Source: Pseudomonas psychrophila HA-4 (GTDB taxonomy: Bacteria > Pseudomonadota > Gammaproteobacteria > Pseudomonadales > Pseudomonadaceae). From it: 64,000 bases of DNA. Location of the stretch: positions 16,186 through 80,185 of the forward strand of contig NZ_ALJC01000117.1 of the NCBI RefSeq assembly GCF_000282975.1, given 5' to 3'. The notes beneath the pieces were generated by a model that did no database searches, was not told the origin of the DNA, and saw nothing but the letters and a program-made list of their open reading frames with translations. A program made the position numbers and the translations under genes. Positions 9,683 through 18,832 of the stretch are shown one piece after another (position 1 is the first letter of the stretch; each line of letters begins with the position of its first letter).

Positions 9683-10171
9683 ATGTCAAAACAACCACTT
9701 AGCCCTCAAGGCGACTTTCCCGCCGTTGGCCTGGGGCGCCGCTTGGCAGCCATGTTCTATGATTTCCTGCTGTGTACTGCCCTGCTTATCGTCACCACGT
9801 TTATTTACAAGCTAATCATGATGGGCTTTATCGGCGAGGCCAGAATGCGCGCGCTTTCAGAGTCCGGAGCGCTGGACGGGGACCCCCTGCTTTCAACTAT
9901 TTTGTTCTTCGTGCTCTTCGCATTCTTTGCCAAGTTTTGGACCCATAACGGGCAAACCCTCGGCATGCAGGTGTGGGGCGTACGCGTACAAAACGCAGAC
10001 GGTACAGCCATCAGCCTGTGGCAAGCGCTGTTGCGGTTTGTGGTGTCGATTGGTTCATGGCTGTGTTTAGGGCTGGGGTTCATCTGGGCCGTGTTCGACA
10101 AACAGAACCGCACCTGGCACGACTTGTACTCAAACAGTCAGTTGGTGCGTATTCCCAAGCAGAAGAAATAA
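9683..10171 (+). CDS. RDD-family inner-membrane protein
   Basis: A 162-residue membrane protein with the RDD fold. GLGRRLAAMFYDFLLCTALLI contains the Arg and Asp residues that name the family, with further hydrophobic spans around STILFFVLFAFFAKF and GSWLCLGLGFIWAVF. The C-terminal NRTWHDLYSNSQLV is typical. ATG 9683 is chosen; an in-frame GTG at 9635 sits in the csp terminator T-run. RDD proteins are of uncertain function, and some are linked to ion or solute transport. It is a single gene followed by a bidirectional terminator. Confidence 0.88.
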   Translation: MSKQPLSPQGDFPAVGLGRRLAAMFYDFLLCTALLIVTTFIYKLIMMGFIGEARMRALSESGALDGDPLLSTILFFVLFAFFAKFWTHNGQTLGMQVWGVRVQNADGTAISLWQALLRFVVSIGSWLCLGLGFIWAVFDKQNRTWHDLYSNSQLVRIPKQKK

Positions 10172-10172
10172 A

Positions 10173-10203
10173 AAAAACCCGTATCTCTCGATACGGGTTT
10201 TTT
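10173..10203. terminator. Bidirectional intrinsic terminator
   Basis: AAAAACCCGTATC, loop TCTC and GATACGGGTTTTT form a stem with an A-run on the left and T-run on the right. It can therefore end both the RDD gene (plus) and the mucD operon (minus). Confidence 0.92.
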
Positions 10204-10260
10204 AACATTTGCGCCTTCTGAAACCCCTCTGCCATTTGATCTGCGGCGCTTCAGAGAAAC

Positions 10261-10303
10261 GGGTTGCTTCGCAACCCTTCGCAGCCTTCGGCAGCGACTA
10301 CGC
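10261..10303. repeat. REP-like element
   Basis: The perfect hairpin GGGTTGC-TTC-GCAACCC (10261-10277) is followed by TTCGCAGCCTTCGGCAGCGA. This wording is common in Pseudomonas intergenic repeats (compare GTAGCCGCTGCCGAGG near 44810). It fills the 107-bp gap between the terminator at 10173-10203 and the end of mucD. Confidence 0.6.
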
Positions 10304-10310
10304 GTTATGG

Positions 10311-11726
10311 TTACTCAGCCAGCTTAAAGGTAATGAAGCTGGCACGACCTTGACGCAGTACACGCATCGACACCGAACGATTTTTCGGCAATGACTTGGC
10401 AATTTCAGTGAATTGCTTGGCATCGGAGATCGCCTGGTTGTTGAGGTGAGTAATCACGTCGCCAGGTTGCAGACCAATCAACGCCGCAGGACCGTCCTGT
10501 ACGTCTTTGATGATCACGCCACCCTTAATGTCGTTGGCCTTCTTCTGCTCATCGCTCAAGTCCGACACGGACACGCCCAGACGGTTGCTGCTTTGCTCAG
10601 CACCGGTGGTGCCTGCCAGCTCTTTACCTTCGTCCGGGATCGCACCGACAGTCAGGTCCAGCGTTTGGCGCTTGCCGTTACGAATCACTTCAAGGGTCGC
10701 TTTGCTGCCCGCCTTGAGGGCGCCCACCAAGTGCGGCAGGTCTGCCGACATAACAATCGGTTGACCGTTCATGCTCAGGATCACGTCACCCACTTGCAGG
10801 CCGCCCTTGGCAGCCGGGCCGTTATCCAGCACCTGAGCAACCAGAGCACCGGCAGGTTTGTCGAGACCGAACGACTCAGCCAGGTCTTTGTTGACCTCTT
10901 GAATCACCACACCCAACCAGCCTCGGCTCACTTTGCCGCCAGTCTTGAGCTGATTGGAAACATCCATCGCGACATCAATCGGAATAGCGAAAGACACGCC
11001 CATGAAGCCACCGGAGCGGGTGTAGATCTGCGAGTTGATACCCACGACTTCGCCTGCCAGGTTGAACAGCGGACCACCCGAATTACCCGGGTTGATCGGC
11101 ACGTCAGTTTGGATGAACGGCACGTAGCTTTCATTCGGTAAGCTGCGGCCGATGGCGCTAATGATGCCTTGGGTCACCGTGTGGTCAAAGCCGAACGGCG
11201 AGCCGATCGCCACGACCCATTGCCCGGCCTTAAGGTCCTGAGACTTGCCCAGTTTCAGAACAGGCAGGTTTTTGCCTTCAATTTTCAACAACGCCACATC
11301 GGAACGTGGGTCAGTGCCCACCAGCTTGGCTTTCATTTCGCTGCGGTCAGACAGACGCACGATGATTTCATCCGCATCCGCAACCACATGGTTGTTGGTC
11401 AGGATGTAGCCGTCAGGCGAGATGATAAAGCCCGAACCCAGAGACTGGGCCTCGCGCTGACGTCCGCCTTGACCACCGCCTGGCGGCATGCTGCGTTCAA
11501 AGAAATCCCGCAGACCCGGCGGCAGGCCTTCCAGATCAGGCATTTGCATGCTGGAGACTTTACGGTCCGGCAGCTTTTGCGTGGTACTGATATTCACCAC
11601 AGCGGGCGAGGCTTGCTCGACCAATTGAGTGAAGTCCGGTAGCTGAGCTTCAGCCAGGGCCGGTACCGCCTGCCCAAGCATCATCACGGCAGCAAAAATG
11701 GGTAAGTAAGATTTCAATCGAGGCAT
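10311..11726 (-). CDS. mucD: Periplasmic serine protease MucD (DegP/HtrA family)
   Basis: A 471-residue periplasmic protease/chaperone with signal peptide MPRLKSYLPIFAAVMMLGQA ending near ALAEA. It degrades misfolded envelope proteins and dampens AlgU signalling. The trypsin-like triad is visible: His in LTNNHVV, Asp in DPRSDVALL, Ser-216 in NPGNSGGPLF. Two PDZ domains follow (about 275-360 and 380-470). The frame opens earlier, at 11825, but ATG 11726 with GGGAG upstream gives the signal peptide. It is the last gene of algU-mucA-mucB-mucD, 184 bp after mucB, with no mucC between. Confidence 0.95.
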   Translation of the reverse strand: MPRLKSYLPIFAAVMMLGQAVPALAEAQLPDFTQLVEQASPAVVNISTTQKLPDRKVSSMQMPDLEGLPPGLRDFFERSMPPGGGQGGRQREAQSLGSGFIISPDGYILTNNHVVADADEIIVRLSDRSEMKAKLVGTDPRSDVALLKIEGKNLPVLKLGKSQDLKAGQWVVAIGSPFGFDHTVTQGIISAIGRSLPNESYVPFIQTDVPINPGNSGGPLFNLAGEVVGINSQIYTRSGGFMGVSFAIPIDVAMDVSNQLKTGGKVSRGWLGVVIQEVNKDLAESFGLDKPAGALVAQVLDNGPAAKGGLQVGDVILSMNGQPIVMSADLPHLVGALKAGSKATLEVIRNGKRQTLDLTVGAIPDEGKELAGTTGAEQSSNRLGVSVSDLSDEQKKANDIKGGVIIKDVQDGPAALIGLQPGDVITHLNNQAISDAKQFTEIAKSLPKNRSVSMRVLRQGRASFITFKLAE

Positions 11727-11910
11727 TGATTTACAGCTCCCGTTAATAGCAGCAGGTGTAGGCACCAGGTCCCAAAAAACTAAAGCCAGCATAGACCGTA
11801 TTTTTGACACCCGGAAAACAAACAAGGCCAGCGCCCGTTGGGCCCTGACCTAGATAAAAAGAGGAAACACAGTGCACATTGATAGGTTCACCGCTCATTT
11901 CGGCGTTGCA

Positions 11911-12879
11911 CTAAGGTTTGGCCTGAGACGGAGTTTCGGCCTGCCCTGCTCGTATTGAGAGTGCAATGCGCTCGGCGGTCCCCATCGGTATTTCACCCAC
12001 AACCGTCGCCATGATGTCTCCGTCGGGCGTGGTGAGATGCCTTGAAACCGCAACAGTCGGGCCAAGCTGCAACCGCACATCGGCAACAGCGGCGCCTTTC
12101 AAGGGCTCAAGAAATACAGAAAACCGCGTCAGACCATCGTCATACATGAGGCTGGTAACTTCTGATTTAGTCTTAGGATCGCGACGCACGGCACTGCTGA
12201 GCAACTCAAACCCCGGAGGTAGCCAGTCGGAATGCCAAGCATGCGCAGGCTTAATCGTGGGTGAAGCATCGTCAGCCATGGCCACAGGCCGGCATTGCCC
12301 ACTGGGCTTGAGCTGGCTGTCATCAGGAGGGGTTATTTCAAGATGGGTGAACTGAAAGCGCTCCAGTAACTGACCTTTGTCATTGAGTAACAATGACTTC
12401 AACGGCAAGCCGGTTTCACGGTCCAGATACAGTTCGACACCATAACGATGCTGATCGCGTGGGGTCAGCGCAATAACCACGACCGGGCGACCTGCAACCC
12501 GCGAGTCACCGGTGCGTGTCACGGAATACCAGTCATTAAGGCGCTGGAGGTTGAGTTGTCGCGCGGTGGTATCGGCGACATCTCCAAGGCCTGAAACAAC
12601 TTTGCCAGTGACGCACTCAGTGCGTCCATCAGCACGAACAACCTCGTATGCAGCGCCATCAAGCTGAATCAGCCGTTCACGAACCTTCCCGTCTTGTACA
12701 CGGTGCCAGATGCCATGGGTAGAAAAGCTCCCATTGCGCTCGTAAATGAAGGTGCCCTGATAACTTTGCTGTTGCTCGGCTTGCCCAAGCCGTTTAAGCC
12801 AGTCTTGGGCATCATCAGCGTGTGCGGGTACAGCAAACCAGCCACTGAGCAAAAGCGGTAACAGAGGTAGGACGCGCAT
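11911..12879 (-). CDS. mucB: Periplasmic regulator MucB (RseB-type)
   Basis: A 322-residue periplasmic protein with signal peptide MRVLPLLPLLLSGWFAVPAHA. It binds the periplasmic part of MucA and shields it from proteolysis, releasing it when mislocalised lipopolysaccharide or lipoprotein is sensed. The N-terminal LolA-like domain starts DDAQDWLKRLGQAEQQQSYQ; the C-terminal domain includes HSDWLPPGFELLS. The start is ATG 12879, 8 bp after the mucA stop, so translation is probably coupled. Confidence 0.94.
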   Translation of the reverse strand: MRVLPLLPLLLSGWFAVPAHADDAQDWLKRLGQAEQQQSYQGTFIYERNGSFSTHGIWHRVQDGKVRERLIQLDGAAYEVVRADGRTECVTGKVVSGLGDVADTTARQLNLQRLNDWYSVTRTGDSRVAGRPVVVIALTPRDQHRYGVELYLDRETGLPLKSLLLNDKGQLLERFQFTHLEITPPDDSQLKPSGQCRPVAMADDASPTIKPAHAWHSDWLPPGFELLSSAVRRDPKTKSEVTSLMYDDGLTRFSVFLEPLKGAAVADVRLQLGPTVAVSRHLTTPDGDIMATVVGEIPMGTAERIALSIRAGQAETPSQAKP

Positions 12880-12887
12880 GATGGTCC

Positions 12888-13478
12888 TTAACGGTTTTCC
12901 AAGCTGGCAGCACGTGCGTAAGGCAGAGGGCTTTCAGTACCTTTCAAGGCCGCTTGTTCAGCATGTTGGCGCAGGTAGCCCGGCAAACGCTGATCTTGCC
13001 AGCCAGGTTGACCTTGCAGCACACCGTTAGCCATCGGCCCGGTGCCATGCTCGGTGTTCTCGGTGTAGTTGGCCAACACCGCCGGGCCTTTAACCATAGG
13101 AGCGCTCAGGCTCGGCTGACCGCTTTGCTGGGCAAGCTGAACACCAACGATGTCATCTTGGTTGTACAGCCTGACACCCGCCAGAACGGCAACTGTCACC
13201 GAGGCGGCAACTGCCAGACGGCCTATGCTGCGCCAAGGGCCACGGACCACTTTGACCGGGGTTTGTTCTTCGGCCAATGCGGCCGACACAGCCGATGCGA
13301 TGTCCAGGCGCGGTATCAGCAAGTCCTTGTGCATCACTGCACGGGCAACTTGATAACGCGACCAGGTGTCACGTGTTTGTGGGTCGTCAAAGGCATTCAA
13401 TACCCGACGTAATTCCAGTTCGTCCGCTTCGTTATCCATCACTGCGGACAGCGATTCCTGCAGGGCTTCACGACTCAT
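12888..13478 (-). CDS. mucA: Anti-sigma factor MucA
   Basis: A 196-residue inner-membrane anti-sigma factor that holds AlgU inactive until proteolysed. The cytoplasmic AlgU-binding domain begins MSREALQESLSAVMDNEADE. One membrane span lies around RLAVAASVTVAVLAGVRLY (about residues 88-106), and the rest is periplasmic. The frame opens further upstream to 13613, but ATG 13478 with GAGAGGAA before it gives the family N-terminus. The coding frame is full length with no premature stop, so no mucoidy-type mutation is seen. Confidence 0.95.
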   Translation of the reverse strand: MSREALQESLSAVMDNEADELELRRVLNAFDDPQTRDTWSRYQVARAVMHKDLLIPRLDIASAVSAALAEEQTPVKVVRGPWRSIGRLAVAASVTVAVLAGVRLYNQDDIVGVQLAQQSGQPSLSAPMVKGPAVLANYTENTEHGTGPMANGVLQGQPGWQDQRLPGYLRQHAEQAALKGTESPLPYARAASLENR

Positions 13479-13509
13479 GGCGGTTCCTCTCTTGGCTGTC
13501 GCCGCTGTC

Positions 13510-14091
13510 TCAGTTTTCCTGCAACAACGGCTGCAGGGCTTTATCGATGGCCTCCCGAGCGCGGAAAATCCGGGAGCGCACGGTACCAACCGGACATTGC
13601 ATGACGCTCGCAATATCTTCGTAACTCAGACCATCAAATTCACGCAAAGTTAATGCCGTACGTAAATCTTCTGGCAGAAGCTGAATGGTGCGGTGAACCG
13701 TGCCTTCGATCTCGTCGCGGAGCAAAGCGCGCTCCGGCGATTCCAGATCTTTAAGACCGTGATCACCATCATAGAATTCAGCATCTTCAGAACTCACATC
13801 ACTATCGGGTGGACGACGACCGCGTGACACCAAATAGTTTTTCGCCGTGTTAATGGCGATGCGGTAGAGCCACGTGTAAAACGCACTGTCACCACGAAAA
13901 TTGCCAAGCGCTCGATACGCCTTGATAAAGGCCTCTTGCGCCACATCCTGGGCTTCATGGGTGTCGTGCACAAAACGCACGATCAACCCGAGAATTTTGT
14001 GCTGGTATTTCAGCACTAGCAGATCGAACGCACGCTTGTCACCGCGCTGAACGCGCTCGACCAGCTGCTGATCCTCTTCCTGGGTTAGCAT
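13510..14091 (-). CDS. algU: Extracytoplasmic sigma factor AlgU (AlgT, sigma-22)
   Basis: A 193-residue RpoE-type sigma factor, the exact length recalled for AlgU. It directs envelope-stress and alginate genes. Region 2 contains DLLVLKYQHKILGLI and DVAQEAFIKAYRAL; region 4 contains LSYEDIASVMQCPVGTVRSR. ATG 14091 heads the minus-strand operon algU-mucA-mucB-mucD, with 31 bp to mucA. Two AlgU-type promoters are visible upstream (14151-14177 and 14346-14374), consistent with autoregulation. Confidence 0.97.
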   Translation of the reverse strand: MLTQEEDQQLVERVQRGDKRAFDLLVLKYQHKILGLIVRFVHDTHEAQDVAQEAFIKAYRALGNFRGDSAFYTWLYRIAINTAKNYLVSRGRRPPDSDVSSEDAEFYDGDHGLKDLESPERALLRDEIEGTVHRTIQLLPEDLRTALTLREFDGLSYEDIASVMQCPVGTVRSRIFRAREAIDKALQPLLQEN

Positions 14092-14150
14092 GAATACTCC
14101 TCATAAGACCGGGAGGAAGAGCGCTTTGCTAATTGATCAGGCTTGCAAAC

Positions 14151-14177
14151 ATAGACTCGGGCTTTACACAAAAGTTC
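14151..14177 (-). promoter_or_regulatory. Candidate AlgU-dependent promoter, proximal
   Basis: On the minus strand GAACTT, 16 bases, then TCTAT. The -35 matches the AlgU/RpoE consensus GAACTT exactly and the -10 matches TCTGA at three positions. The start point would lie about 50 nt upstream of algU. Confidence 0.6.
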
Positions 14178-14345
14178 TCTCCCCCCTGGCAAGTTTCCTG
14201 CGCACTCGGATTTGGCGCGCACGAAAACGCAGCTCGGGCCTGCCCGGCTGCGTCAATAATCTTGTCGTCAAATTCACCTGCCGGGGTCGCAACACCCACC
14301 CCGCATAGAATTGACGCGATTCCCCTTTATGATGGGCAACCCTCT

Positions 14346-14374
14346 ATGGAACCCTGGCCCGTAAGAAAAGTTCC
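14346..14374 (-). promoter_or_regulatory. Candidate AlgU-dependent promoter, distal
   Basis: On the minus strand GGAACTT, 17 bases, then TCCAT. The -35 is perfect and the -10 only partial. P. aeruginosa algU is also described as having more than one self-dependent promoter. The rest of the 519-bp gap between algU and nadB shows no gene. Confidence 0.45.
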
Positions 14375-14610
14375 AAAATGCCATATCGGATTTAACACCC
14401 GTCACATCAAAAAACACGGTTCGGGCCTCGACTGCACGCTGAGCGCAGGCCCTGATTCGCGGATTTATTCTGCAAATCGGCAAGCAGACAGCTCAAGTCT
14501 GAGGCACACTTCTCGCCCGCTGTAATTTCCCGATGCCACAAAGGCCCGGCTATTGTGCCGATCCCCCCCTCTATATACTAGAGGGCGCTTTTTTTGCGGA
14601 CATAAGAAGA

Positions 14611-16227
14611 ATGAGCCGACATTTTCAACATGATGTGCTGGTGATTGGCAGCGGTGCTGCCGGTTTGAGCTTGGCGCTCACGCTGCCTGGCCACCTGCGT
14701 ATCGCAGTGCTGAGCAAGGGTAATCTGGCCAATGGCTCGACGTTTTGGGCACAGGGCGGCGTCGCTGCAGTGCTGGATGACACCGACACAGTGCAGTCCC
14801 ACGTCGAGGACACACTGAATGCCGGGGGCGGTCTGTGTCACGAAGATGCCGTACGCTTTACGGTCGAACACAGTCGCGAAGCCATTCAGTGGTTAATTGA
14901 CCAGGGTGTGCCCTTCACCCGCGATGAACCCGCGGACCCAGAGCACCCCGGCTTTGAATTTCACCTGACCCGTGAAGGCGGCCACAGCCATCGCCGCATC
15001 ATCCATGCCGCCGACGCCACTGGCGCGGCCATCTTCACAACCCTGCTCGAACAAGCCCGAAAGCGCCCCAACATCGAGCTGCTCGAACAACGCGTTGCCG
15101 TTGATCTAATTACCGAACGTCGGTTAGGCCTGGAAGGCGATCGCTGCCTCGGCGCCTACGTGCTTGACCGTGCGACGGGCGAAGTCGACACCTACGGTTC
15201 GCGGTTCACCATTCTGGCCTCGGGCGGTGCCGCCAAGGTGTACCTCTACACCAGCAACCCCGACGGCGCCTGCGGTGATGGCATTGCCATGGCCTGGCGC
15301 TCAGGTTGCCGGGTCGCGAACCTCGAATTCAACCAATTCCACCCCACGTGCCTATACCACCCGCAAGCCAAGAGCTTTTTGATCACCGAAGCCCTGCGTG
15401 GCGAAGGCGCTCACCTCAAGCTGCCAAATGGCGAGCGCTTCATGCACCGTTTCGACCCACGTGGCGAACTGGCCCCGCGTGACATCGTGGCCCGCGCCAT
15501 CGACCACGAAATGAAACGCCTGGGCATCGACTGCGTTTACTTGGACATCAGCCATGAGTCCGACACGTTCATCAAGACCCATTTTCCGACGGTCTATGAA
15601 CGCTGCCTGGAATTCTCCATCGACATTACTAAGCAAGCGATTCCGGTGGTTCCGGCTGCTCACTACACCTGCGGCGGCGTGATGGTCGACGGCCACGGCC
15701 GAACTGACGTCCCGGGGCTGTACGCGATTGGCGAAACCAGTTTTACCGGGCTTCACGGTGCCAATCGCATGGCCAGCAACTCATTGCTGGAATGTTTCGT
15801 GTATGCCCGCTCTGCGGCGGACGACATCCTGACGCAACTGGAGCACATCGACATACCAGACGCGCTGCCAAGCTGGGATGCCAGCCAAGTGACGGACTCG
15901 GATGAAGACGTGATCATCGCCCACAATTGGGATGAGCTGCGCCGATTTATGTGGGACTACGTAGGCATTGTCCGCACCAACAAGCGCCTACAACGTGCCG
16001 AGCACCGCGTGCGCCTGCTACTGGATGAGATCGACGAGTTTTACAGTAACTATAAAGTCAGCCGCGACCTGATTGAGTTACGCAACCTGGCGCAAGTGGC
16101 TGAACTGATGATCCGCAGCGCGATGGCGAGAAAAGAGTCACGGGGTTTGCATTACACCCTCGACTACCCGGACATGCTGCCCGAAGCGCTGGACACTATT
16201 CTGGTGCCAACCACCTACGTCGACTGA
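14611..16227 (+). CDS. nadB: L-aspartate oxidase
   Basis: A 538-residue FAD enzyme oxidising L-aspartate to iminoaspartate, the first step of de novo NAD synthesis, in the cytoplasm. The N-terminal dinucleotide fold is VLVIGSGAAGLSLAL. Further family marks are GSTFWAQGGVAAVL, SHRRIIHAADATG, EFNQFHPTCLY and the GLHGANRMASNSLLE motif. ATG 14611 is chosen over an upstream in-frame codon at 14533. Its last 32 bp overlap the convergent ygfX gene. Confidence 0.97.
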   Translation: MSRHFQHDVLVIGSGAAGLSLALTLPGHLRIAVLSKGNLANGSTFWAQGGVAAVLDDTDTVQSHVEDTLNAGGGLCHEDAVRFTVEHSREAIQWLIDQGVPFTRDEPADPEHPGFEFHLTREGGHSHRRIIHAADATGAAIFTTLLEQARKRPNIELLEQRVAVDLITERRLGLEGDRCLGAYVLDRATGEVDTYGSRFTILASGGAAKVYLYTSNPDGACGDGIAMAWRSGCRVANLEFNQFHPTCLYHPQAKSFLITEALRGEGAHLKLPNGERFMHRFDPRGELAPRDIVARAIDHEMKRLGIDCVYLDISHESDTFIKTHFPTVYERCLEFSIDITKQAIPVVPAAHYTCGGVMVDGHGRTDVPGLYAIGETSFTGLHGANRMASNSLLECFVYARSAADDILTQLEHIDIPDALPSWDASQVTDSDEDVIIAHNWDELRRFMWDYVGIVRTNKRLQRAEHRVRLLLDEIDEFYSNYKVSRDLIELRNLAQVAELMIRSAMARKESRGLHYTLDYPDMLPEALDTILVPTTYVD

Positions 16228-16648
16228 ACTTGAGCCGCACACGCAGGCGCCGATGCTGATCTGGCGCCAGCGCGTCGCCAGCAATGCACACAGACCTCAC
16301 TCTGCGCTCGCCCCGCAGGCTAAATCGCACCAGCACCATGAACGGCAGCGCCAAGCTGTCACGGTGCAGTTGTACAGCCTGCCAGCCGTTGGCACGGCTC
16401 CATAATTGCCAGCCCTCGGCACTGCGCCGCAAACCGGTAAACGCACTCGCATGCGTCAACCTAATATGTCGCGGCAACACCCAAACCCCATGCGCCAGAC
16501 ACAACAAAATCCCGAGCAGGCGGGCCCACACAGGCAACGAAAGAAGGCAGATTGAGATCAGCGCCAGCGATTGGGCTGCAAGATACGCCGCCAGCAATTG
16601 GCCTGAGGCCTGCCAGCGGCATTCGAAATAATTACTTGGGTTGGACAC
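16196..16648 (-). CDS. ygfX: YgfX-family membrane protein (partner of SdhE)
   Basis: A 150-residue protein with two hydrophobic segments near the N-terminus (around LAAYLAAQSLALISICLLS and LLGILLCLAHGVWVL), then a basic soluble tail. This fits the YgfX/CptA family encoded with SdhE. The start is GTG 16648 inside the last codons of sdhE (17-bp overlap), implying coupled translation. Its 3' end overlaps nadB on the other strand by 32 bp. The family has been linked to SdhE function and, in E. coli, to a toxin-like effect on cell shape; the role here is not certain. Confidence 0.8.
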   Translation of the reverse strand: MSNPSNYFECRWQASGQLLAAYLAAQSLALISICLLSLPVWARLLGILLCLAHGVWVLPRHIRLTHASAFTGLRRSAEGWQLWSRANGWQAVQLHRDSLALPFMVLVRFSLRGERRVRSVCIAGDALAPDQHRRLRVRLKFSRRRWLAPE

Positions 16649-16886
16649 GGTCCAGAATCATGCGGACCATGCGCTGCAGCTCGGGGTCATCAGACTCGGC
16701 ACGTTCCATGAACCAGCCGAACATGTCCTGATCTTCGCACTCAAGCAGCTTGCGATAGCACTCGCGATCAACGTCATTGAGGTGGGGGTAAACCTCCTTG
16801 ACGAACGGTACCAGCAGTACGTCCAGCTCAAGCATGCCGCGGCGGCTGTGCCAGTAGAGACGATTGAGTTCAACATCTTCGACCAT
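16632..16886 (-). CDS. sdhE: FAD assembly factor SdhE (YgfY)
   Basis: An 84-residue cytoplasmic protein that helps attach FAD covalently to succinate dehydrogenase and related flavoproteins. The conserved RGMLELD motif (form of RGxxE) is in WHSRRGMLELDVLL. The frame is open to 16982, but ATG 16886 with TTGAGGAG upstream gives the usual N-terminus MVEDVELNRLYWHSRRG. It is co-transcribed with ygfX and divergent from ygfZ. Confidence 0.94.
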   Translation of the reverse strand: MVEDVELNRLYWHSRRGMLELDVLLVPFVKEVYPHLNDVDRECYRKLLECEDQDMFGWFMERAESDDPELQRMVRMILDRVQPK

Positions 16887-17035
16887 GGAGCGCTCCTCAA
16901 ATAGAGCGCAAGTATACAGGCCGATCCGCCATAGAACAGTCGGCTTTGGTCGCTGGGTGTTGATCCTTTGCGAACTACCCATTTACAGGTCACCCCTCTA
17001 TGATGTGCCCCAGACTTTATAACGTGCGATGACTC

Positions 17036-17980
17036 ATGGCCGACTCCGCTTTTTTCTGCACCCTATCTCACGAAGGCGTTCTCGCTGTTATCGGCAACGA
17101 CGCCAGCAAGTTCCTGCAAGGGCAATTAACCTGCAACCTCAACTATTTGAGCGACACACGCTCAAGCTTGGGTGCGCGTTGCACGCAAAAAGGCCGGATG
17201 CAATCTAGCTTTCGTATCGTCCTCGAACCTCAGGGCTGTTTTTTGGCCATGGCGCGCGAACTGGTTGAACCGCAATTGGCTGACCTAAAAAAATACGCTG
17301 TGTTCTCCAAGTCCAAACTGACTGATGACAGCGCCAACTGGGTGCGCTTTGGCCTGAACCAAGCTGACGTGGTACTGGAAAGTCTGGGTATCCAACTGCC
17401 AGCCGATACCGACAGCGTGGCCCATGCCAATGGCCTTATCGCCATTCGCGTCTCTGAAGGCCGTGCCGAGTTGTGGGCTGCGGCGGAACAAACCGACGCC
17501 CTGCGCCAGCACTTGCAAGCGCAACTCAGTGAAGCCGATCTCAATCAATGGATACTAGGCCAGATACGTGCAGGTATCGGCCAGGTCATGCCCCAGACTC
17601 GCGAGTTGTTCATCCCGCAAATGCTCAATCTGCAAGCCGTGGGCGGTGTCAGCTTCAAAAAAGGCTGCTACACCGGGCAAGAAATCGTTGCGCGCATGCA
17701 GTACCTCGGCAAACTCAAACGCCGTCTCTACCGCCTGTCGCTTGGCGCGAGCCACGCGGTGCCAGAACCTGGAACGCCGCTGTTTTCACCGACTCACAAC
17801 AGCTCCGTAGGTGAAGTCGTGATTGCCGCTCAAGCGCAAGACAGCATTGAATTGCTTGCCGTATTAACCGCTGAGGCGGCCGAAGCGGGAGACATTCATG
17901 TGGGTGATGTGCAAGGTCCTGAGCTTTCGTTGCTTGATCTGCCTTATCAGCTAGACCGTGATCGTGAGATCCAGCGCTAA
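17036..17980 (+). CDS. ygfZ: Folate-binding iron-sulfur maintenance protein YgfZ
   Basis: A 314-residue protein of the GcvT-like fold that uses a folate in repair or assembly of some iron-sulfur clusters, including the tRNA methylthiolation enzyme MiaB. The signature KGCYTGQE(I)VAR with its essential cysteine is present in FKKGCYTGQEIVARM. ATG 17036 is divergent from sdhE. It is a paralogue of gcvT in this window only in fold. Confidence 0.93.
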   Translation: MADSAFFCTLSHEGVLAVIGNDASKFLQGQLTCNLNYLSDTRSSLGARCTQKGRMQSSFRIVLEPQGCFLAMARELVEPQLADLKKYAVFSKSKLTDDSANWVRFGLNQADVVLESLGIQLPADTDSVAHANGLIAIRVSEGRAELWAAAEQTDALRQHLQAQLSEADLNQWILGQIRAGIGQVMPQTRELFIPQMLNLQAVGGVSFKKGCYTGQEIVARMQYLGKLKRRLYRLSLGASHAVPEPGTPLFSPTHNSSVGEVVIAAQAQDSIELLAVLTAEAAEAGDIHVGDVQGPELSLLDLPYQLDRDREIQR

Positions 17981-18001
17981 TTGCCACCCTAGAGAACAGA
18001 A

Positions 18002-18820
18002 ATGAGTATGCTGGCGCACAAAGTCCAAATGGACTTGGTAAAGGCCATCGATCGAGATGACCTGGTTTTGCCCACGCTACCGGAAGTGGCGTTAAACATC
18101 CGCAAGGCAGCAGAAAACCCTGAAATCAGCGTCAGTAATCTGAGCAAAGTCATCGGTCGCGATACGGCGCTGGCAGCACGACTGATTAAAGTCGTTAACA
18201 GCCCGCTCCTGCGTGCACTCTACGAAGTCACCGACTTGCACACGGCCATTACGCGGCTGGGCGTCAATTACAGCAGTAATCTGGCCATTGGCTTGGTCAT
18301 GGAACAGATTTTCCATGCCCGCTCGGAAGTCGTCGAAAACAAAATGCGTGACGTCTGGCGCCAAAGCCTAGAAGTGGCTGGTATTTGCTACACCCTGTGC
18401 CGTCGATACACCTCGCTCAAACCCGACCAGGCCGCACTGGGTGGGCTCGTGCATCAAATTGGTGTGTTGCCAATTCTGACCTATGCCGAGGAGCACAACG
18501 AACTGCTCTCCGACCCCGTGTCGTTGAACCACGTGATAGAGCGCATTCACCCGCTGATTGGCGACAAATTGCTCGCGGTCTGGGAGTTCCCGGAAATGCT
18601 GCTCAAGCTTCCCGGCCAATACCAAGATTTCACCCGCGAGTCCAAAGCCGTCGATTACATCGACCTGGTGCAAATCGCCACCGTGTTCTGTCATCAGCGC
18701 AACACCTTGACTCTCAGCCAAGCGTTGAGCGCCCTACCGGCCTTCAATCGACTGAGGTTGGATGCGGACAGCGAAAAGCTTCAGCAAGAGCTGGAAGACG
18801 CGCGCGGAATGTTTATTTAA
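18002..18820 (+). CDS. HDOD-domain protein
   Basis: A 272-residue cytoplasmic protein with a single HDOD domain (about residues 15-215), starting LPTLPEVALNIRKAAENPEI. HDOD proteins resemble HD phosphohydrolases but usually lack the full metal site and act in signalling. Here the domain includes LGGLVHQIGVLPILTYAEE. ATG 18002 is 21 bp after ygfZ, so both may share a transcript. It ends only 12 bp from convergent tctE. The specific output is unknown. Confidence 0.88.
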   Translation: MSMLAHKVQMDLVKAIDRDDLVLPTLPEVALNIRKAAENPEISVSNLSKVIGRDTALAARLIKVVNSPLLRALYEVTDLHTAITRLGVNYSSNLAIGLVMEQIFHARSEVVENKMRDVWRQSLEVAGICYTLCRRYTSLKPDQAALGGLVHQIGVLPILTYAEEHNELLSDPVSLNHVIERIHPLIGDKLLAVWEFPEMLLKLPGQYQDFTRESKAVDYIDLVQIATVFCHQRNTLTLSQALSALPAFNRLRLDADSEKLQQELEDARGMFI

Positions 18821-18832
18821 CGGCCCACGGGT

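Noticed and set aside
11727..11910. mucC thought lost by sequence error
   Set aside because: The 184-bp spacer has no remnant, and as I recall absence of mucC is usual outside P. aeruginosa.
13479..13613. N-terminal extension of mucA upstream of ATG 13478
   Set aside because: It overlaps algU and gives a cysteine-rich nonsense prefix; ATG 13478 has a strong ribosome-binding site and the family start.
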